From Trifolium pratense (Eukaryota > Streptophyta > Magnoliopsida > Fabales > Fabaceae), in assembly GCF_020283565.1 (NCBI RefSeq), contig NC_060065.1:23672409-23736408 (forward strand): 64,000 bases of DNA, read 5' to 3'. This document shows, piece after piece, positions 33,221 through 43,848 of the stretch (position 1 is its first letter; each line of letters begins with the position of its first letter). Made by a program: the position numbers and the translations under genes. A model generated the notes under the pieces. The model was not told where the DNA came from. It saw nothing but the letters and a program-made list of their open reading frames with translations, and searched no databases.

Positions 33221-34516
33221 TGATGATAAATTTCGCAAGTGTACGAAAATCACGTAGTAATAAAATATCGATCCACAGGGATTGTGTGATCAAACTAGTC
33301 GAACGGTGTTCATAGACATTATACAAAAAATACACATGAATTGGGGGTATGTTGAGTAATGAATTGCTAGAAAATGTGCTTGATAATATGGAAAAGTGAG
33401 GTAGAATCATCGGAATCATCTAGGCTATAGCTAACCGCATGTAACCTACAATGTATAAGAACTACTCAAGTATTCACAACTAGATCGACAAAATAGTGAA
33501 TCGCAATCTCTTGTCAAAATCCACTCTATTCGTTGTCGATACTCCCCCGATCTCTCGGGCGGAAGCTACCTACAACGAATGATATTAACGCACGTCAATC
33601 GTTTGCTACACTCTATGCCTCAATCTCTCGACCGGAGACACTCGAGCGCTCAATTCAATTCAGTTCAGACATTAAATCAATACTCTCGCACGTGACTTAA
33701 CTCAAAATCATTACAATACTAATGAAGGATTGTAAAGCATTAGAAACAGACTTGAATTGAATGAATACTATAAAGAGAGTATGATCTTACACAATTGCAG
33801 GTTACATTCAGATGAACTACATCCTAAACTACCTAGATTCTACCTCCGAGGGAGTTTAGCTCCTCATCGTTCTTCGTACGCTTCCTCGCTTCATCGCCAC
33901 GGCTTGTGAATCCATGATCTGATGCGCTTGGAGCTCTCCGCTGGAGTGTGAATCACGATCTTCAAGTTCCAAGACCAGAATGTAGTCCAATTTCGCAGAA
34001 TTTTCCAACCCGAAAACAGAATTATGCAGAAAATATATATACAGAAGGCAACCACGCCGCGCGCCAGATCCATCACGCCGCGCGTGGTTGCAATTCCATC
34101 AACTACGCCGCGCGTGGTAACAGAATCACGCGGCGCGTGATCAAGTCAGAGGCAATCTTCATCTTCAATCAAGACTTCACGCCGCGCGTGGTCAAGTATC
34201 ACGCCGCGCGTAGTCAAGTCAGAGAGCAATCCAGTTCCTGCACCAAGCTTCACGCCGCGCGTGGTCAAGTATCACGCCGCGCGTGATCAGAGTAAAAATC
34301 CTTGCTCCCTGTGAGCTCCATCACGCGGCGCGTGATGGGCTACGCCCCCAGCGTAGTGAAAATCCTTTATTTCCTGCAGTTTTTCCTGTTTTCTTGCAAA
34401 ACAAGTAATCAAGCAAATGGTTAGATTTCTCTTATATTTATTGCTAAAAACCTACTAAAATGTATCTAATGTTGCTAAAATAGGCATGGATTAGAGAGTG
34501 TGACGATTTGTCATCA
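33221..34516 (-). repeat. Element C 3' LTR (1296 bp)
   Basis: On the minus strand it starts TGATGACAAATCG at 34516 and ends at 33221. A TATATATA sequence (34034-34041) follows the CG-palindrome array in the direction of transcription, so the array sits where an enhancer would. The apparent 112-aa ORF on the plus strand through the array is an artefact of the repeats. Confidence 0.95.
34053..34358 (-). repeat. CG-rich palindrome array in element C LTR
   Basis: Copies of CACGC-SGC-GCGTG (allowing one or two changes) start at 34053, 34074, 34104, 34127, 34178, 34200, 34251, 34273, 34322, plus a degenerate copy at 34341. Spacings are 21, 30, 23, 51, 22, 51, 22, 49 and 19 bp. The array lies immediately upstream (minus strand) of the TATA-like sequence at 34034-34041. 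An identical array is in the other LTR at about 41503-41808. Confidence 0.93.
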
Positions 34517-34530
34517 CAACCCCAAACTTA
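34517..34530 (-). other. Polypurine tract of element C
   Basis: On the minus strand TAAGTTTGGGGTTG abuts the 3' LTR start at 34516. It is the same PPT as element D. Confidence 0.88.
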
Positions 34531-35910
34531 AACCTTTCCTTGTCCTCAAGGAAACAACTTTTACCTCAAGCTTCCGTGTCAAGACCTTGGCATTTTCCTT
34601 AAAATCACTCGAATCATACATACGTGAGACTCACCTGATGATCAATGATCCACCTGCAAACAATGCTCAATTGCACAATCGTTCCCGCAAGACATTTTCA
34701 AGTAGTTCACACTTTTTGACCAAAGCTCTATGATTTCATCACACTACTCACATGCACTCTTCAGTTTTTTTGGTAATTCACTCAAATCAACACATCAATG
34801 CAAGTCAACAATAATTTTGCAAGTAGTCTAAGAATTCATTCGGTTCACTTTGTGCACACACATTAGAGGTCTTTTAGGGTTATAACGTGGCTTGGCTTGG
34901 GTGGATGGTGACATTTTGGATAAGTAGTAGAAAAACTTGGAGTTAGATCCCCCTAAGGTCAACAAAATTTCATAAACCAAACCCCTTTTGAACTATAGTG
35001 GACTAGAGAACTTTTTCAATCATCAAACAAAGTTTTGCTATTCTTAGAACTCAAGGCTATCACTTCTTTTTGTACTTCTTTTCTATTTTTCTTTCACATA
35101 CATCTCTTCTTTCATTTTCACTTTTGTTTTTTTTTTCTTTGCCTTGCAAAATTTGAAATTTTTCTCAATTTTGTTCTCTAGTACCCTCACCCCAAACTTT
35201 ATTTGTTGCTAATTCCAAAGAGCAACCCCAAACTTAGTGGTGAGCATTGTGCATCAACCACTAATTAGGTGCCTAACCTCCAAGAAAGTCATTCCTTTTT
35301 TCATCAAAAATTTCTTAAGGTTTTGCAAAAATCACATTTTCTTTTTCAGCTCAAATTGGTTAAGCAAAGGATAATTATAAGTAAGGGTGGATAGAAAGGC
35401 TCAAAGGTACCAAGAAACATGCCTCGTGTGTGCTACAAAAGTACCAATCAAATAAAAAGACGACAAGCAAAATCGAGAGACAATACATGAGTGGATATCA
35501 CACAAAGAAGAAAAATGAGTGTTTGGCTCAATACCTCTCGGTTGGGTCGAACCAAAGAACCGGTCAAAAAGTGTGCGTTCCCTTTCTTTGCCTCTTGATC
35601 ACATGAGTGCAACAAGCTATTGCACTGCAAGTTTCACATATCACACACGGAGAAAATCAAGTAATTGATACTCAAGTGACTAGAAAGAACATGCCAAAAT
35701 GTTGAAACCAACTCTAGAAGTAAAAATCATTCCACAATTAAACAAAAGAAGATTCAAATTTAGAGTACACAATTAAAACATCCAGCCAATATCCAAGCAA
35801 CATCAGAATATTATTACAAACCAAGCAAATAAAAGACAAATAAGTAAAGATAGAGATAGAGTAGTAGAATAGTAGCAGCAGCAGCAGATCAGGACATCAT
35901 CACAACAACA
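34531..35910 (-). other. Element C 3' non-coding region
   Basis: I see no credible gene. At about 35181-35237 (minus strand) it has the block with two AAGTTTGGGGT units around GGAATTAGCAACA and GGGTACTAGAGAAC, shared with element D at 7468-7531. Confidence 0.7.
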
Positions 35911-37431
35911 TCAAACCGCATCATCCGGCTGGCCAGTGAAGTAGTTTGTGAACGGGCTATTTAAATTCAAATTCAGCCCATCCACATCCAGCATTTCCCT
36001 TTCCATCGCAGCAGCCTCATCCTGCTCAACCCGGCGTCGCCTTTCGATCTCCGCCAACTCAGAAGCTCTCAAACCAGAATTGTATGCTTGTCTGGCCTGA
36101 AAGGAGTTCAGCTCCCTCGCCTGATGCGCCTCCCAATCAGTATCAATGGGATACAAGGTCCCAAAAGTGGGAGGAGGGAAGGTAGACCGGTAAGTCATCG
36201 CCTCGGTGTACATGGAAGAGGCGGTATCAAAGTAGAGATTCGGCAGCCCGGAATATTGAGAAATTTCCATTTGATGCAACATTGAAGCAAGCTGATTCAT
36301 ATCATGAGAGTACCGAGGAGGATCTTGAGCTGGTATATCGTGATACTCATTTGCCGGATCCCCTTGTTGATCCGGATGATTACCTTCTTCAAACCTGTTA
36401 ATTTCTTCCTCCTCCCTCAAGGCTTCCTCTCTCGCAGCATTCCCCTCACCTCGGGGCACAATGGGTCCTCTTTCAAACCTCTTCTCAAAGTATGATAACG
36501 CTAGTGGACGGACGGGATGTAAATCACCTTCTTGCACACACATAGGGACATTGCTTGCTCTACACAAGGCAGCAATTAAGTTGCAATGCCCCAAAGTAAA
36601 AGTCGGATTATTATTATTTGCCATTTCATGTAAATCCCTTTGTAACCAAAGACCAAGATCGATATAGCGACCCTCAACTAATAACCGAACAGCAGCCACA
36701 TTATCAATCTGGATTTCAGAGTTATTACCAACCACCCGAACATTCTTAAGCCAAAACTCACCCCAAGCACGGTGAATAGGGTTGAAACTTGTCAAACTCA
36801 ACCTAGTCGGAAGGGATGAGGCCGAGTGTGACAGCCATCTAGCTCCAGGCCTACAAACAATCGCCTTTAACTCTTCTCTTACCGCAAGGCCACCATTAGA
36901 AATTCGTTCCTTCTCGGATACCAACTCGCAAGCACCTCTCACTCGACAACCCAACAATGTATTAATGTGAGCTGCAGAATAGTACACTCTTATTCCCCTA
37001 ACTGTCGAAAAGAACTCCGGAACCGACGATTGATCAGGCAGATAAGCGTTTGCGAGAAACTCCCTTACCCACATCTGATTACCCGGATTAGCTTCATCCT
37101 TGATCATCAACTTATTAAACTTCCCCCATCTCCTAGACCTGACCTCATTACCTATCTCAGCCACACCTTTCAACAAATCCTCCCCAAAACCTTTTTCTTG
37201 ATTAATAGTAAAGGTTTGGATTTTTGTGTACCTTTTTTCATGAATTGCACTGATGAAGTGGGGATGAACCTGTGGTTGAGTCACATTGCTCCGGCGAGGA
37301 GGAGATGCTTCCGCGGACCTAGAAGATTGGCCTTTGCTTGCACCCATCTTCGTTCTTGGTTTCTTCGGAGGCTCTTGTGGTGGATTAGCATCACTCTTCT
37401 TCTTTCCCTTACCAGTTAGCCTAGTCAACAT
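35911..37431 (-). CDS. Element C second ORF, putative plant transposon protein (506 aa)
   Basis: The function is unknown. I chose the ATG at 37431 (MLTRLTGKGKKKSD). The longer frame, to 37764, would translate the palindrome array and a CT-rich leader. The N-terminus is Lys/Pro-rich and basic (residues 5-50, nuclear-signal-like). The core, about residues 95-300, has WGKFNKLM, VREFLANA, VRGIRVYYS, INTLLGC and LGHCNLIAALC. That pattern is typical of the plant transposon protein family found in Athila-type elements, where it is often called envelope-like. No signal peptide or membrane helix is evident. The C-terminus is acidic with a Gln/Arg-rich helix. The array at 37711-37963 lies about 280 bp upstream, which suggests its own promoter. 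Confidence 0.85.
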   Translation of the reverse strand: MLTRLTGKGKKKSDANPPQEPPKKPRTKMGASKGQSSRSAEASPPRRSNVTQPQVHPHFISAIHEKRYTKIQTFTINQEKGFGEDLLKGVAEIGNEVRSRRWGKFNKLMIKDEANPGNQMWVREFLANAYLPDQSSVPEFFSTVRGIRVYYSAAHINTLLGCRVRGACELVSEKERISNGGLAVREELKAIVCRPGARWLSHSASSLPTRLSLTSFNPIHRAWGEFWLKNVRVVGNNSEIQIDNVAAVRLLVEGRYIDLGLWLQRDLHEMANNNNPTFTLGHCNLIAALCRASNVPMCVQEGDLHPVRPLALSYFEKRFERGPIVPRGEGNAAREEALREEEEINRFEEGNHPDQQGDPANEYHDIPAQDPPRYSHDMNQLASMLHQMEISQYSGLPNLYFDTASSMYTEAMTYRSTFPPPTFGTLYPIDTDWEAHQARELNSFQARQAYNSGLRASELAEIERRRRVEQDEAAAMEREMLDVDGLNLNLNSPFTNYFTGQPDDAV

Positions 37432-37710
37432 GGTGATGGTCGATTGAAATGGGTTAATTTGGGGAAATGGTGAATTGAGATGAAATGAGGGATTTGGAGT
37501 GGAATTAGGAGTGGGTGATATGGGTGTAATGTGAATGTGAATGAAATGGATGATTGGAGGTGATTGGAAGTGAAATTGGAGGAGTTTGGAGAGTGAAAAT
37601 GGGTTGTTAATGGAGTTTTCCGTGTGGGAGACCGTGTGAATTGATGATGGGACGGATGGAGTGGTTGAGAAGATGAAGAAATTCAAATTTGACACGCTTT
37701 CCTGTGTAAC

Positions 37711-37963
37711 CACGCCGCGCGTGACCCCTGCTACGCCGCGCGTAGTACCAATTGTAACGGTCAAGAACTTCTTTCAAACAGGCCACGCCGCGCGTAATCA
37801 CCATCACGCGGCGCGTAGTCAACTAGTCAGAGACTCCATATTTCTCCAGTCTTCACGCAGCGCGTGATATACCCCTACGCCGCGCGTGATGCCTTCTGAA
37901 AACTTCCTCCTCTGTGATGAAGGATCACGCCGCGCGTGATTGTACTGCGCCCCCGGCGTGGTA
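37711..37963 (-). repeat. CG-rich palindrome array upstream of element C second ORF
   Basis: Copies start at 37711, 37732, 37784, 37805, 37854, 37876, 37926, with a degenerate copy at 37946. Spacings are 21, 52, 21, 49, 22, 50 and 20 bp. The same palindrome and the same alternating spacing occur in the LTR, although the sequence between motifs differs. This indicates that motif and spacing are what is conserved. Confidence 0.92.
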
Positions 37964-38057
37964 GAACTCTGTTTTGCCCTGTTCTGTTTTCGTCTTTGCT
38001 TCTGCTGCACACCTACCTACATACTTCAAAAGAAAACACATGAAAACATTAAAAACC

Positions 38058-38104
38058 GTTGGGTTGCCTCCCAACCAGCGCTTGTTTAACGTCCCGATGC
38101 TTGA
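38058..38104 (-). other. Conserved gypsy non-coding block (C)
   Basis: On the minus strand it contains GTCAAGCATCGGGACG, AACAAGCGCT and GGGAGGCAACCC. It lies 20 bp after the protease ORF stop, at the place where pol would end in an autonomous relative. It matches element D at 6747-6794. Confidence 0.78.
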
Positions 38105-38123
38105 CGTTCCATGCCCTTAAGGG

Positions 38124-40538
38124 TCACGGAGAAGAAGCGCCACCATGTGGCAAGTAGTGTGCATTCCAAGGTAACTTAAGCGCATGTTTAACAATATGAT
38201 CATAAACCTGGATTTTAAAACATTGGGGGTCACCATCATCACACTCCATCTTATCAAAAACATTGAACGTGACCTGCTGATCATCGGTCCTTAGCATGAG
38301 TTCCCCCATCTCCACATCGATTAGGGCACGGCTAGTTGCTAAAAAGGGTCTACCAAGCAGCAAAGGTTCCCACTCTCTAGTTTCTTCTATGTCTAAGACC
38401 ACAAAATCCGCGGGAAACACAAACCCAGCCACCTTAACCAACACATCGTGGAGAATACCTTCCGGATGCACAATCGATCTATCCGCCAAAGAGAGACTCA
38501 TCTTTGTCGGCTTTGCTACAGCTCCCGGTATCTTCTTCATCATTGATAACGGCATCAGATTAATGCTAGCACCCAAATCACACAAAGCTTTTTCAATGGT
38601 GAGTGTTCCAATGGAACATGGTATTGTAAAGCTCCCCGGATCTTTCTTCTTCTGCGGTAGCTTCCGTTGAATGAGGGCGCTGCACTCCTCCGTCATACTT
38701 ACCATTTCATCATCCAATGGTTTTCTTTTCTTTGTGAGCAGCTCCTTCAAAAACTTAGCATAACTCGGCATTTGCTCCAAAGCCTCAACTAAAGGTATAG
38801 CCATCTCAAGCTTGTTTAACACCTTCATGAACTTCTTGAACTCCTTCTCCCGCTCAAGATTCTTCACTTTCTTTCTCCTAGGAAAAGGCATCCTAGCATA
38901 CGGCGATTCATCAATCCCTTTACCTTTCTCAACCTTCTTACTCTCTTTCTCTTTTATCTCCCTCTGTTTTTCAACTTCTTCTTTCTCATCCTCACTAATC
39001 TCAACTTCCTTGGTCATAGTTTCCTTTTCTACTTCTCCCTCATATCTCTCATTTTCAACCACAACTTCTTGCTTATTTTCAACTTCTCCCTCAATGACCT
39101 TCTTTTTCAAGGGCTTCTCCACAGCTGGCCTTTCCGGAATCTCTCTACTCCTCAAAGTGATTCCATTGCAAGTTTCATTTTTCGGATTATCATGAGTGTT
39201 TCCACCGAAACCTCCTTGGTTTTGCAACATAGAAAACTGTCTTGACAGCTGACCCATTTGCACCTCAAGATTCTTTATAGAAGCTTCATGATTCTTGTTA
39301 GAAGTTGCTTGACTCGATTTCATCGCTTCAAAGTTGCTTTGGGTCATGAGCATGAACTGATTTAGAGTCTCTTCCATCCTTGATGGAGGCCTTTGCTGCT
39401 GTTGCTGCGCACCTTGACTTTGCATACCATTCCCCCATCCGGACCCGTTGTTGTTGTTGTTGTACGGCTTCCGAAAATTGGCCAAGTAGCGAGCCTCCTC
39501 TGAACCCTCCGGGAAGCATCCGCCATTAGGGTGGTCCTGCAAACAAAAATCACAGCGCACATTGTCAATTTTACCTATTGGAGAAGATTGAACTTGTGGA
39601 TTGGACAGCAGCTTCATCATTGCTTCCATTTGGCTAGTCATGAGCTTTTGCTGTGCCAATAGTGCTGATTGAGTATCCAATTCCAACACTCCGCCTTTCT
39701 TTTTGGCTCCCCTATCATTAGTGGCTCTATACTCGTTTTGAGCCATGCTTTCCACCAATTCTCTTGCTTCAGTTTCGTCACGGTTCTTCAACGAACCACC
39801 GGCTGATGCATCAAGTATCATTCGCGTTTGAGCCCTCAAACCTTGGGTAAACATTTGCATCTGATTGTGGCCATCGAAACCGTGATTCGGGCACCTTTTA
39901 AGACAGACTTTGAACCGCTCCCAAGCATCATACAACGTTTCACCATCCGCTTGTTCGAAGTTGCTAATTTCAGCCCTTCTTTCTAGGAACTTATGAATAG
40001 GAAAGTAACGATCTAAGAACTTCCTCTCCAGCTGTCTCCAAGTCTCAATAGTTCCGGCGGGTATCGTGTCCAACCAATCTTTAGCACGGCCGGTGAGAGA
40101 ATGCTTGAATAACCTCAGTCTTTTGTCCGATTCGCTCACCCCCGGTGGATCGGTATAGTCGCAGGCTTCATAGAAGTGAGACAAGTGTAAATTCGGGCAT
40201 TGAGCTTCCGAACCTGAATACGGATTCTCTTTTAAGGCGGAAAGGACCGTGTTCTTGATGTCAAATGAGACAGGATTCGCCGGCTGAAAGCCTTGGTTTG
40301 CCAACGCGTCATTGTCTCTCCTTCCATAATCACCAAGGGTACGCCTTGGCGGTTGAGGAACCGGTGGAACCTGTTCTTCCTCCATTGTTGCTGCAGTCCT
40401 TCCTTGGCAATCCGGTGTATCACTTAGCAAAGCTGTTCCCCTTGAAGCTTGGGCTTCCCTTGTTGCCTTTCGAATTGCGCGAGCTGTCTTTTCAATCTCT
40501 GGATCAAAGTGCAACTCTTGAGGACCTGTTCTCCGCAT
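38124..40538 (-). CDS. Element C Gag-protease ORF (804 aa)
   Basis: It encodes a Ty3/gypsy Gag and an aspartic protease but nothing more. I chose the ATG at 40538 (MRRTGPQELHFDPE), not the upstream one at 40640 that lies in the leader next to the primer site. The retrotransposon Gag domain is about residues 115-225 (AKDWLDTIP, WRQLERKFLDRYFP, DGETLYDAWERFK). A Cys/His knuckle (CDFCLQDHPNGGC) is atypical, with three residues before His. A long Glu/Lys-rich linker follows. The protease has CDLGASINLMP (Asp654), the DLGA variant usual in Athila/Tat elements. The frame is fully open and ends where reverse transcriptase should begin. Gag could package this RNA while a relative supplies polymerase and integrase. 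Confidence 0.93.
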   Translation of the reverse strand: MRRTGPQELHFDPEIEKTARAIRKATREAQASRGTALLSDTPDCQGRTAATMEEEQVPPVPQPPRRTLGDYGRRDNDALANQGFQPANPVSFDIKNTVLSALKENPYSGSEAQCPNLHLSHFYEACDYTDPPGVSESDKRLRLFKHSLTGRAKDWLDTIPAGTIETWRQLERKFLDRYFPIHKFLERRAEISNFEQADGETLYDAWERFKVCLKRCPNHGFDGHNQMQMFTQGLRAQTRMILDASAGGSLKNRDETEARELVESMAQNEYRATNDRGAKKKGGVLELDTQSALLAQQKLMTSQMEAMMKLLSNPQVQSSPIGKIDNVRCDFCLQDHPNGGCFPEGSEEARYLANFRKPYNNNNNGSGWGNGMQSQGAQQQQQRPPSRMEETLNQFMLMTQSNFEAMKSSQATSNKNHEASIKNLEVQMGQLSRQFSMLQNQGGFGGNTHDNPKNETCNGITLRSREIPERPAVEKPLKKKVIEGEVENKQEVVVENERYEGEVEKETMTKEVEISEDEKEEVEKQREIKEKESKKVEKGKGIDESPYARMPFPRRKKVKNLEREKEFKKFMKVLNKLEMAIPLVEALEQMPSYAKFLKELLTKKRKPLDDEMVSMTEECSALIQRKLPQKKKDPGSFTIPCSIGTLTIEKALCDLGASINLMPLSMMKKIPGAVAKPTKMSLSLADRSIVHPEGILHDVLVKVAGFVFPADFVVLDIEETREWEPLLLGRPFLATSRALIDVEMGELMLRTDDQQVTFNVFDKMECDDGDPQCFKIQVYDHIVKHALKLPWNAHYLPHGGASSP

Positions 40539-40646
40539 GCACAATGAAACACACAAGTAGAACGCTCCGGGAGAAAAATATAAAACAGAAAATAATAAAG
40601 AAACACAGAAAATATGAACACTATTGCCTAGTTGAATCAATCACAA

Positions 40647-40664
40647 TCCCCGGCAACGGCGCCA
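40647..40664 (-). other. Element C primer binding site (tRNA-Asp)
   Basis: On the minus strand TGGCGCCGTTGCCGGGGA lies 6 bp after the 5' LTR. It is complementary to the 3' end of plant tRNA-Asp(GTC), the primer known for Athila/Tat elements. It is not itself a tRNA gene. Confidence 0.95.
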
Positions 40665-40670
40665 AAAACT

Positions 40671-41966
40671 TGATGATAAATTTCGCAAGTGTACGAAAAT
40701 CACGTAGTAATAAAATATCGATCCACAGGGATTGTGTGATCAAACTAGTCGAACGGTGTTCATAGACATTATACAAAAAATACACATGAATTGGGGGTAT
40801 GTTGAGTAATGAATTGCTAGAAAATGTGCTTGATAATATGGAAAAGTGAGGTAGAATCATCGGAATCATCTAGGCTATAGCTAACCGCATGCAACCTACA
40901 ATGTATAAGAACTACTCAAGTATTCACAACTAGATCGACAAAATAGTGAATCGCAATCTCTTGTCAAAATCCACTCTATTCGTTGTCGATACTCCCCCGA
41001 TCTCTCGGGCGGAAGCTACCTACAACGAATGATATTAACGCACGTCAATCGTTTGCTACACTCTATGCCTCAATCTCTCGACCGGAGACACTCGAGCGCT
41101 CAATTCAATTCAGTTCAGACATTAAATCAATACTCTCGCACGTGACTTAACTCAAAATCATTACAATACTAATGAAGGATTGTAAAGCATTAGAAACAGA
41201 CTTGAATTGAATGAATACTATAAAGAGAGTATGATCTTACACAATTGCAGGTTACATTCAGATGAACTACATCCTAAACTACCTAGATTCTACCTCCGAG
41301 GGAGTTTAGCTCCTCATCGTTCTTCGTACGCTTCCTCGCTTCATCGCCACGGCTTGTGAATCCATGATCTGATGCGCTTGGAGCTCTCCGCTGGAGTGTG
41401 AATCACGATCTTCAAGTTCCAAGACCAGAATGTAGTCCAATTTCGCAGAATTTTCCAACCCGAAAACAGAATTATGCAGAAAATATATATACAGAAGGCA
41501 ACCACGCCGCGCGCCAGATCCATCACGCCGCGCGTGGTTGCAATTCCATCAACTACGCCGCGCGTGGTAACAGAATCACGCGGCGCGTGATCAAGTCAGA
41601 GGCAATCTTCATCTTCAATCAAGACTTCACGCCGCGCGTGGTCAAGTATCACGCCGCGCGTAGTCAAGTCAGAGAGCAATCCAGTTCCTGCACCAAGCTT
41701 CACGCCGCGCGTGGTCAAGTATCACGCCGCGCGTGATCAGAGTAAAAATCCTTGCTCCCTGTGAGCTCCATCACGCGGCGCGTGATGGGCTACGCCCCCA
41801 GCGTAGTGAAAATCCTTTATTTCCTGCAGTTTTTCCTGTTTTCTTGCAAAACAAGTAATCAAGCAAATGGTTAGATTTCTCTTATATTTATTGCTAAAAA
41901 CCTACTAAAATGTATCTAATGTTGCTAAAATAGGCATGGATTAGAGAGTGTGACGATTTGTCATCA
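40671..41966 (-). repeat. Element C 5' LTR (1296 bp)
   Basis: A copy of 33221-34516 offset by exactly 7450 bp, including the palindrome array and the TATA-like sequence (about 41484-41491). One base difference was seen. Confidence 0.96.
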
Positions 41967-41971
41967 GCACT

Positions 41972-43848
41972 CTTTGTTCTTACACTTTTTCATGATTTTT
42001 GTTCATACAATGGAAAATAATCTCTTTCAAAATATCATGCTAAGTGTTAAATGAATGAACATTGTTGCTGTGCAAAATCATCTTTCTACACCTTTGTAAG
42101 CAATACATTTTCAAAAATGCTATACTCATATTGCTATCAAAGTTTTTGTTATGGGTTATTTTATCAAGTTAGATTTTCTCCATATCTCTTAGTCACATTT
42201 TTCAATGATCAATTTTATTTTGACATACCAAAAGACAATTTTATTTTAAATTAACACTTGTCTTAATTTATTTTCATGATCTTGTGATAAATATTTTAAA
42301 ATTAAAGTTCATGATCACATTGTTGATAAATATTTTTTAAATACAAGTCATGTTACGCGCTTAATGAAAAATTATCCTTAATGATCAATGAATAATTTTT
42401 TGGAGTTAGTCTCTTAATTATCTTTCATGATAGACCAAAACTTTTAGAACAAGAAAAATGACATAAAACTCATAATTTTGATAAACAATTATATGTCATA
42501 TTTGTTCTTACATAAGTCCGGCTTATAGTATACTTTTTCTATGAAAACACATTTTTTCTATAAGTCTTTTATATGTGCACCGCTCTCAATATAAAACTTT
42601 GGATGAATCCAATTTTGTTGCACATCTTGATTAGCCTATAGTTTGCTTAATTGATGATTAAGTAGAACTTTTTGAACATGGCTTCTCAAAAATTGAGATT
42701 TTGTTATGACTTACGTAAAAGATCCACCTTCAATGGTTTTAAATGAATATCCATTTTTTGTTGGATTTATTATTTGAAGGATTTTAACAAGAGAACATAT
42801 GATTGGTCTTCATGAGAATAATCTGTGTGTCTACTCTCCATAAAATTAGAATTTGGTCTAAGAATAATAGTTCTTGCACATTATGTTCATAAACTCATAT
42901 TTGACTTTTTCTCAACATGAAAATATTTTTTCTACACTTATGTGTTATGATAGAAATACGATCAGATGTTTTAACATAAGATCCTCTTGAATTTTTTGCT
43001 ATAAAAAGGAAACATCTTCAGCATAGAAATATTTGGAAAAGAGAGAAATTTATTTTTGACATGTTGTCAATTTACTCTGATTTCAAAGTTTTTTCGTTTG
43101 CGCCATTTTCTCTCTAATTTTAAAAAAAAAACTTTGGACAATTTTCAAATGATCTTTTATTGTTAGAATGACTACATTTTTTGAATGATAAAGGAAAATG
43201 TTACCTCTACCCAAGTTATTTTAAACTTTTATAAAATATTCATCTCATAAGCTTAGGGAGAGTTTTTCTAAATTTTGAGAATATTTGTTTCTTTAGAACT
43301 TGCAATATCTTTGAGGTCAAAATCCTTTTTTAAATTGAGAATGTATAACATTATCTTTTAAAATAAAATATGTTTACATGTGATTTAATCATTATTCATG
43401 TTGTGATTGCAATATTTGATTGAAATGATTATTGATGATCATACATGCTATGTGCCTTAATGTTTAAATGCAAACTTGATAAGTTTGATATATGAATGAA
43501 CTTCTCAACTTCATGCTCTATGTATGCAATGTTCCTTACATTTGAATCCTATCATTGCACTTCATATTTAAAATTACTCCCAATACTTTTTGATAGATGA
43601 CAAAAGGGGGAGAGATATATATGATGGGAGAGAAATGTTAGATGAAACTAATTAATGAAGAATGTTATGAATTAACCTCTTGCATGTATTTAGGGGGAGT
43701 TTAATTAGAATGATAAGAATTAAACCCTTGCATGTGTTTAAGGGGAGCTTAATTGCATATCTACGAACATTCTTGCATTTGTTATTATTTCCATCCATAA
43801 AACATAAGATTTATTCAAAAGGTTTGTCATCATCAAAAAGGGGGAGAT
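41972..43848 (+). other. SIRE-A 3' internal region
   Basis: AT-rich sequence with no credible ORF. It is probably decayed 3' ORF and UTR. AGGGGGAG-type polypurine copies are near 43604, 43691, 43740 and 43838, the last (AAAGGGGGAGAT) abutting the LTR. A palindrome variant CGAACATTCT is at 43764-43773. Confidence 0.7.

Larger units (their letters stand above)
33221..41966 (-). mobile_element. Element C: non-autonomous Ty3/gypsy (Athila/Tat-like), very recent
   Basis: The element is 8746 bp with TSD GCACT at 33216-33220 and 41967-41971. Both LTRs are 1296 bp, start TGATGAC and end ATCATCA. I saw a single difference (T33442-region versus C in CGCATG[T/C]AACC). Read on the minus strand the order is LTR, tRNA-Asp primer site, gag-protease ORF, conserved gypsy block, second ORF, 1.4-kb non-coding region, PPT, LTR. 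Reverse transcriptase, RNase H and integrase are wholly absent. The LTR identity shows it nonetheless transposed recently, so it must have used enzymes in trans. Confidence 0.96.

Noticed and set aside
33948..34286. 112-aa plus-strand ORF (duplicated at 41398-41736)
   Set aside because: It reads through the CG-rich palindrome array on the strand opposite to element C's transcription; its repeats (AARG) only reflect the DNA motif.
34053..34358. The regularly spaced CG palindromes look like a CRISPR array
   Set aside because: The repeats are 13 bp, variable and palindromic with two alternating spacings, and lie inside a plant LTR; there are no cas genes.
40647..40664. Possible tRNA-Asp gene
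   Set aside because: Only the 18-nt 3' end complement is present, at the standard primer-site position next to the LTR.
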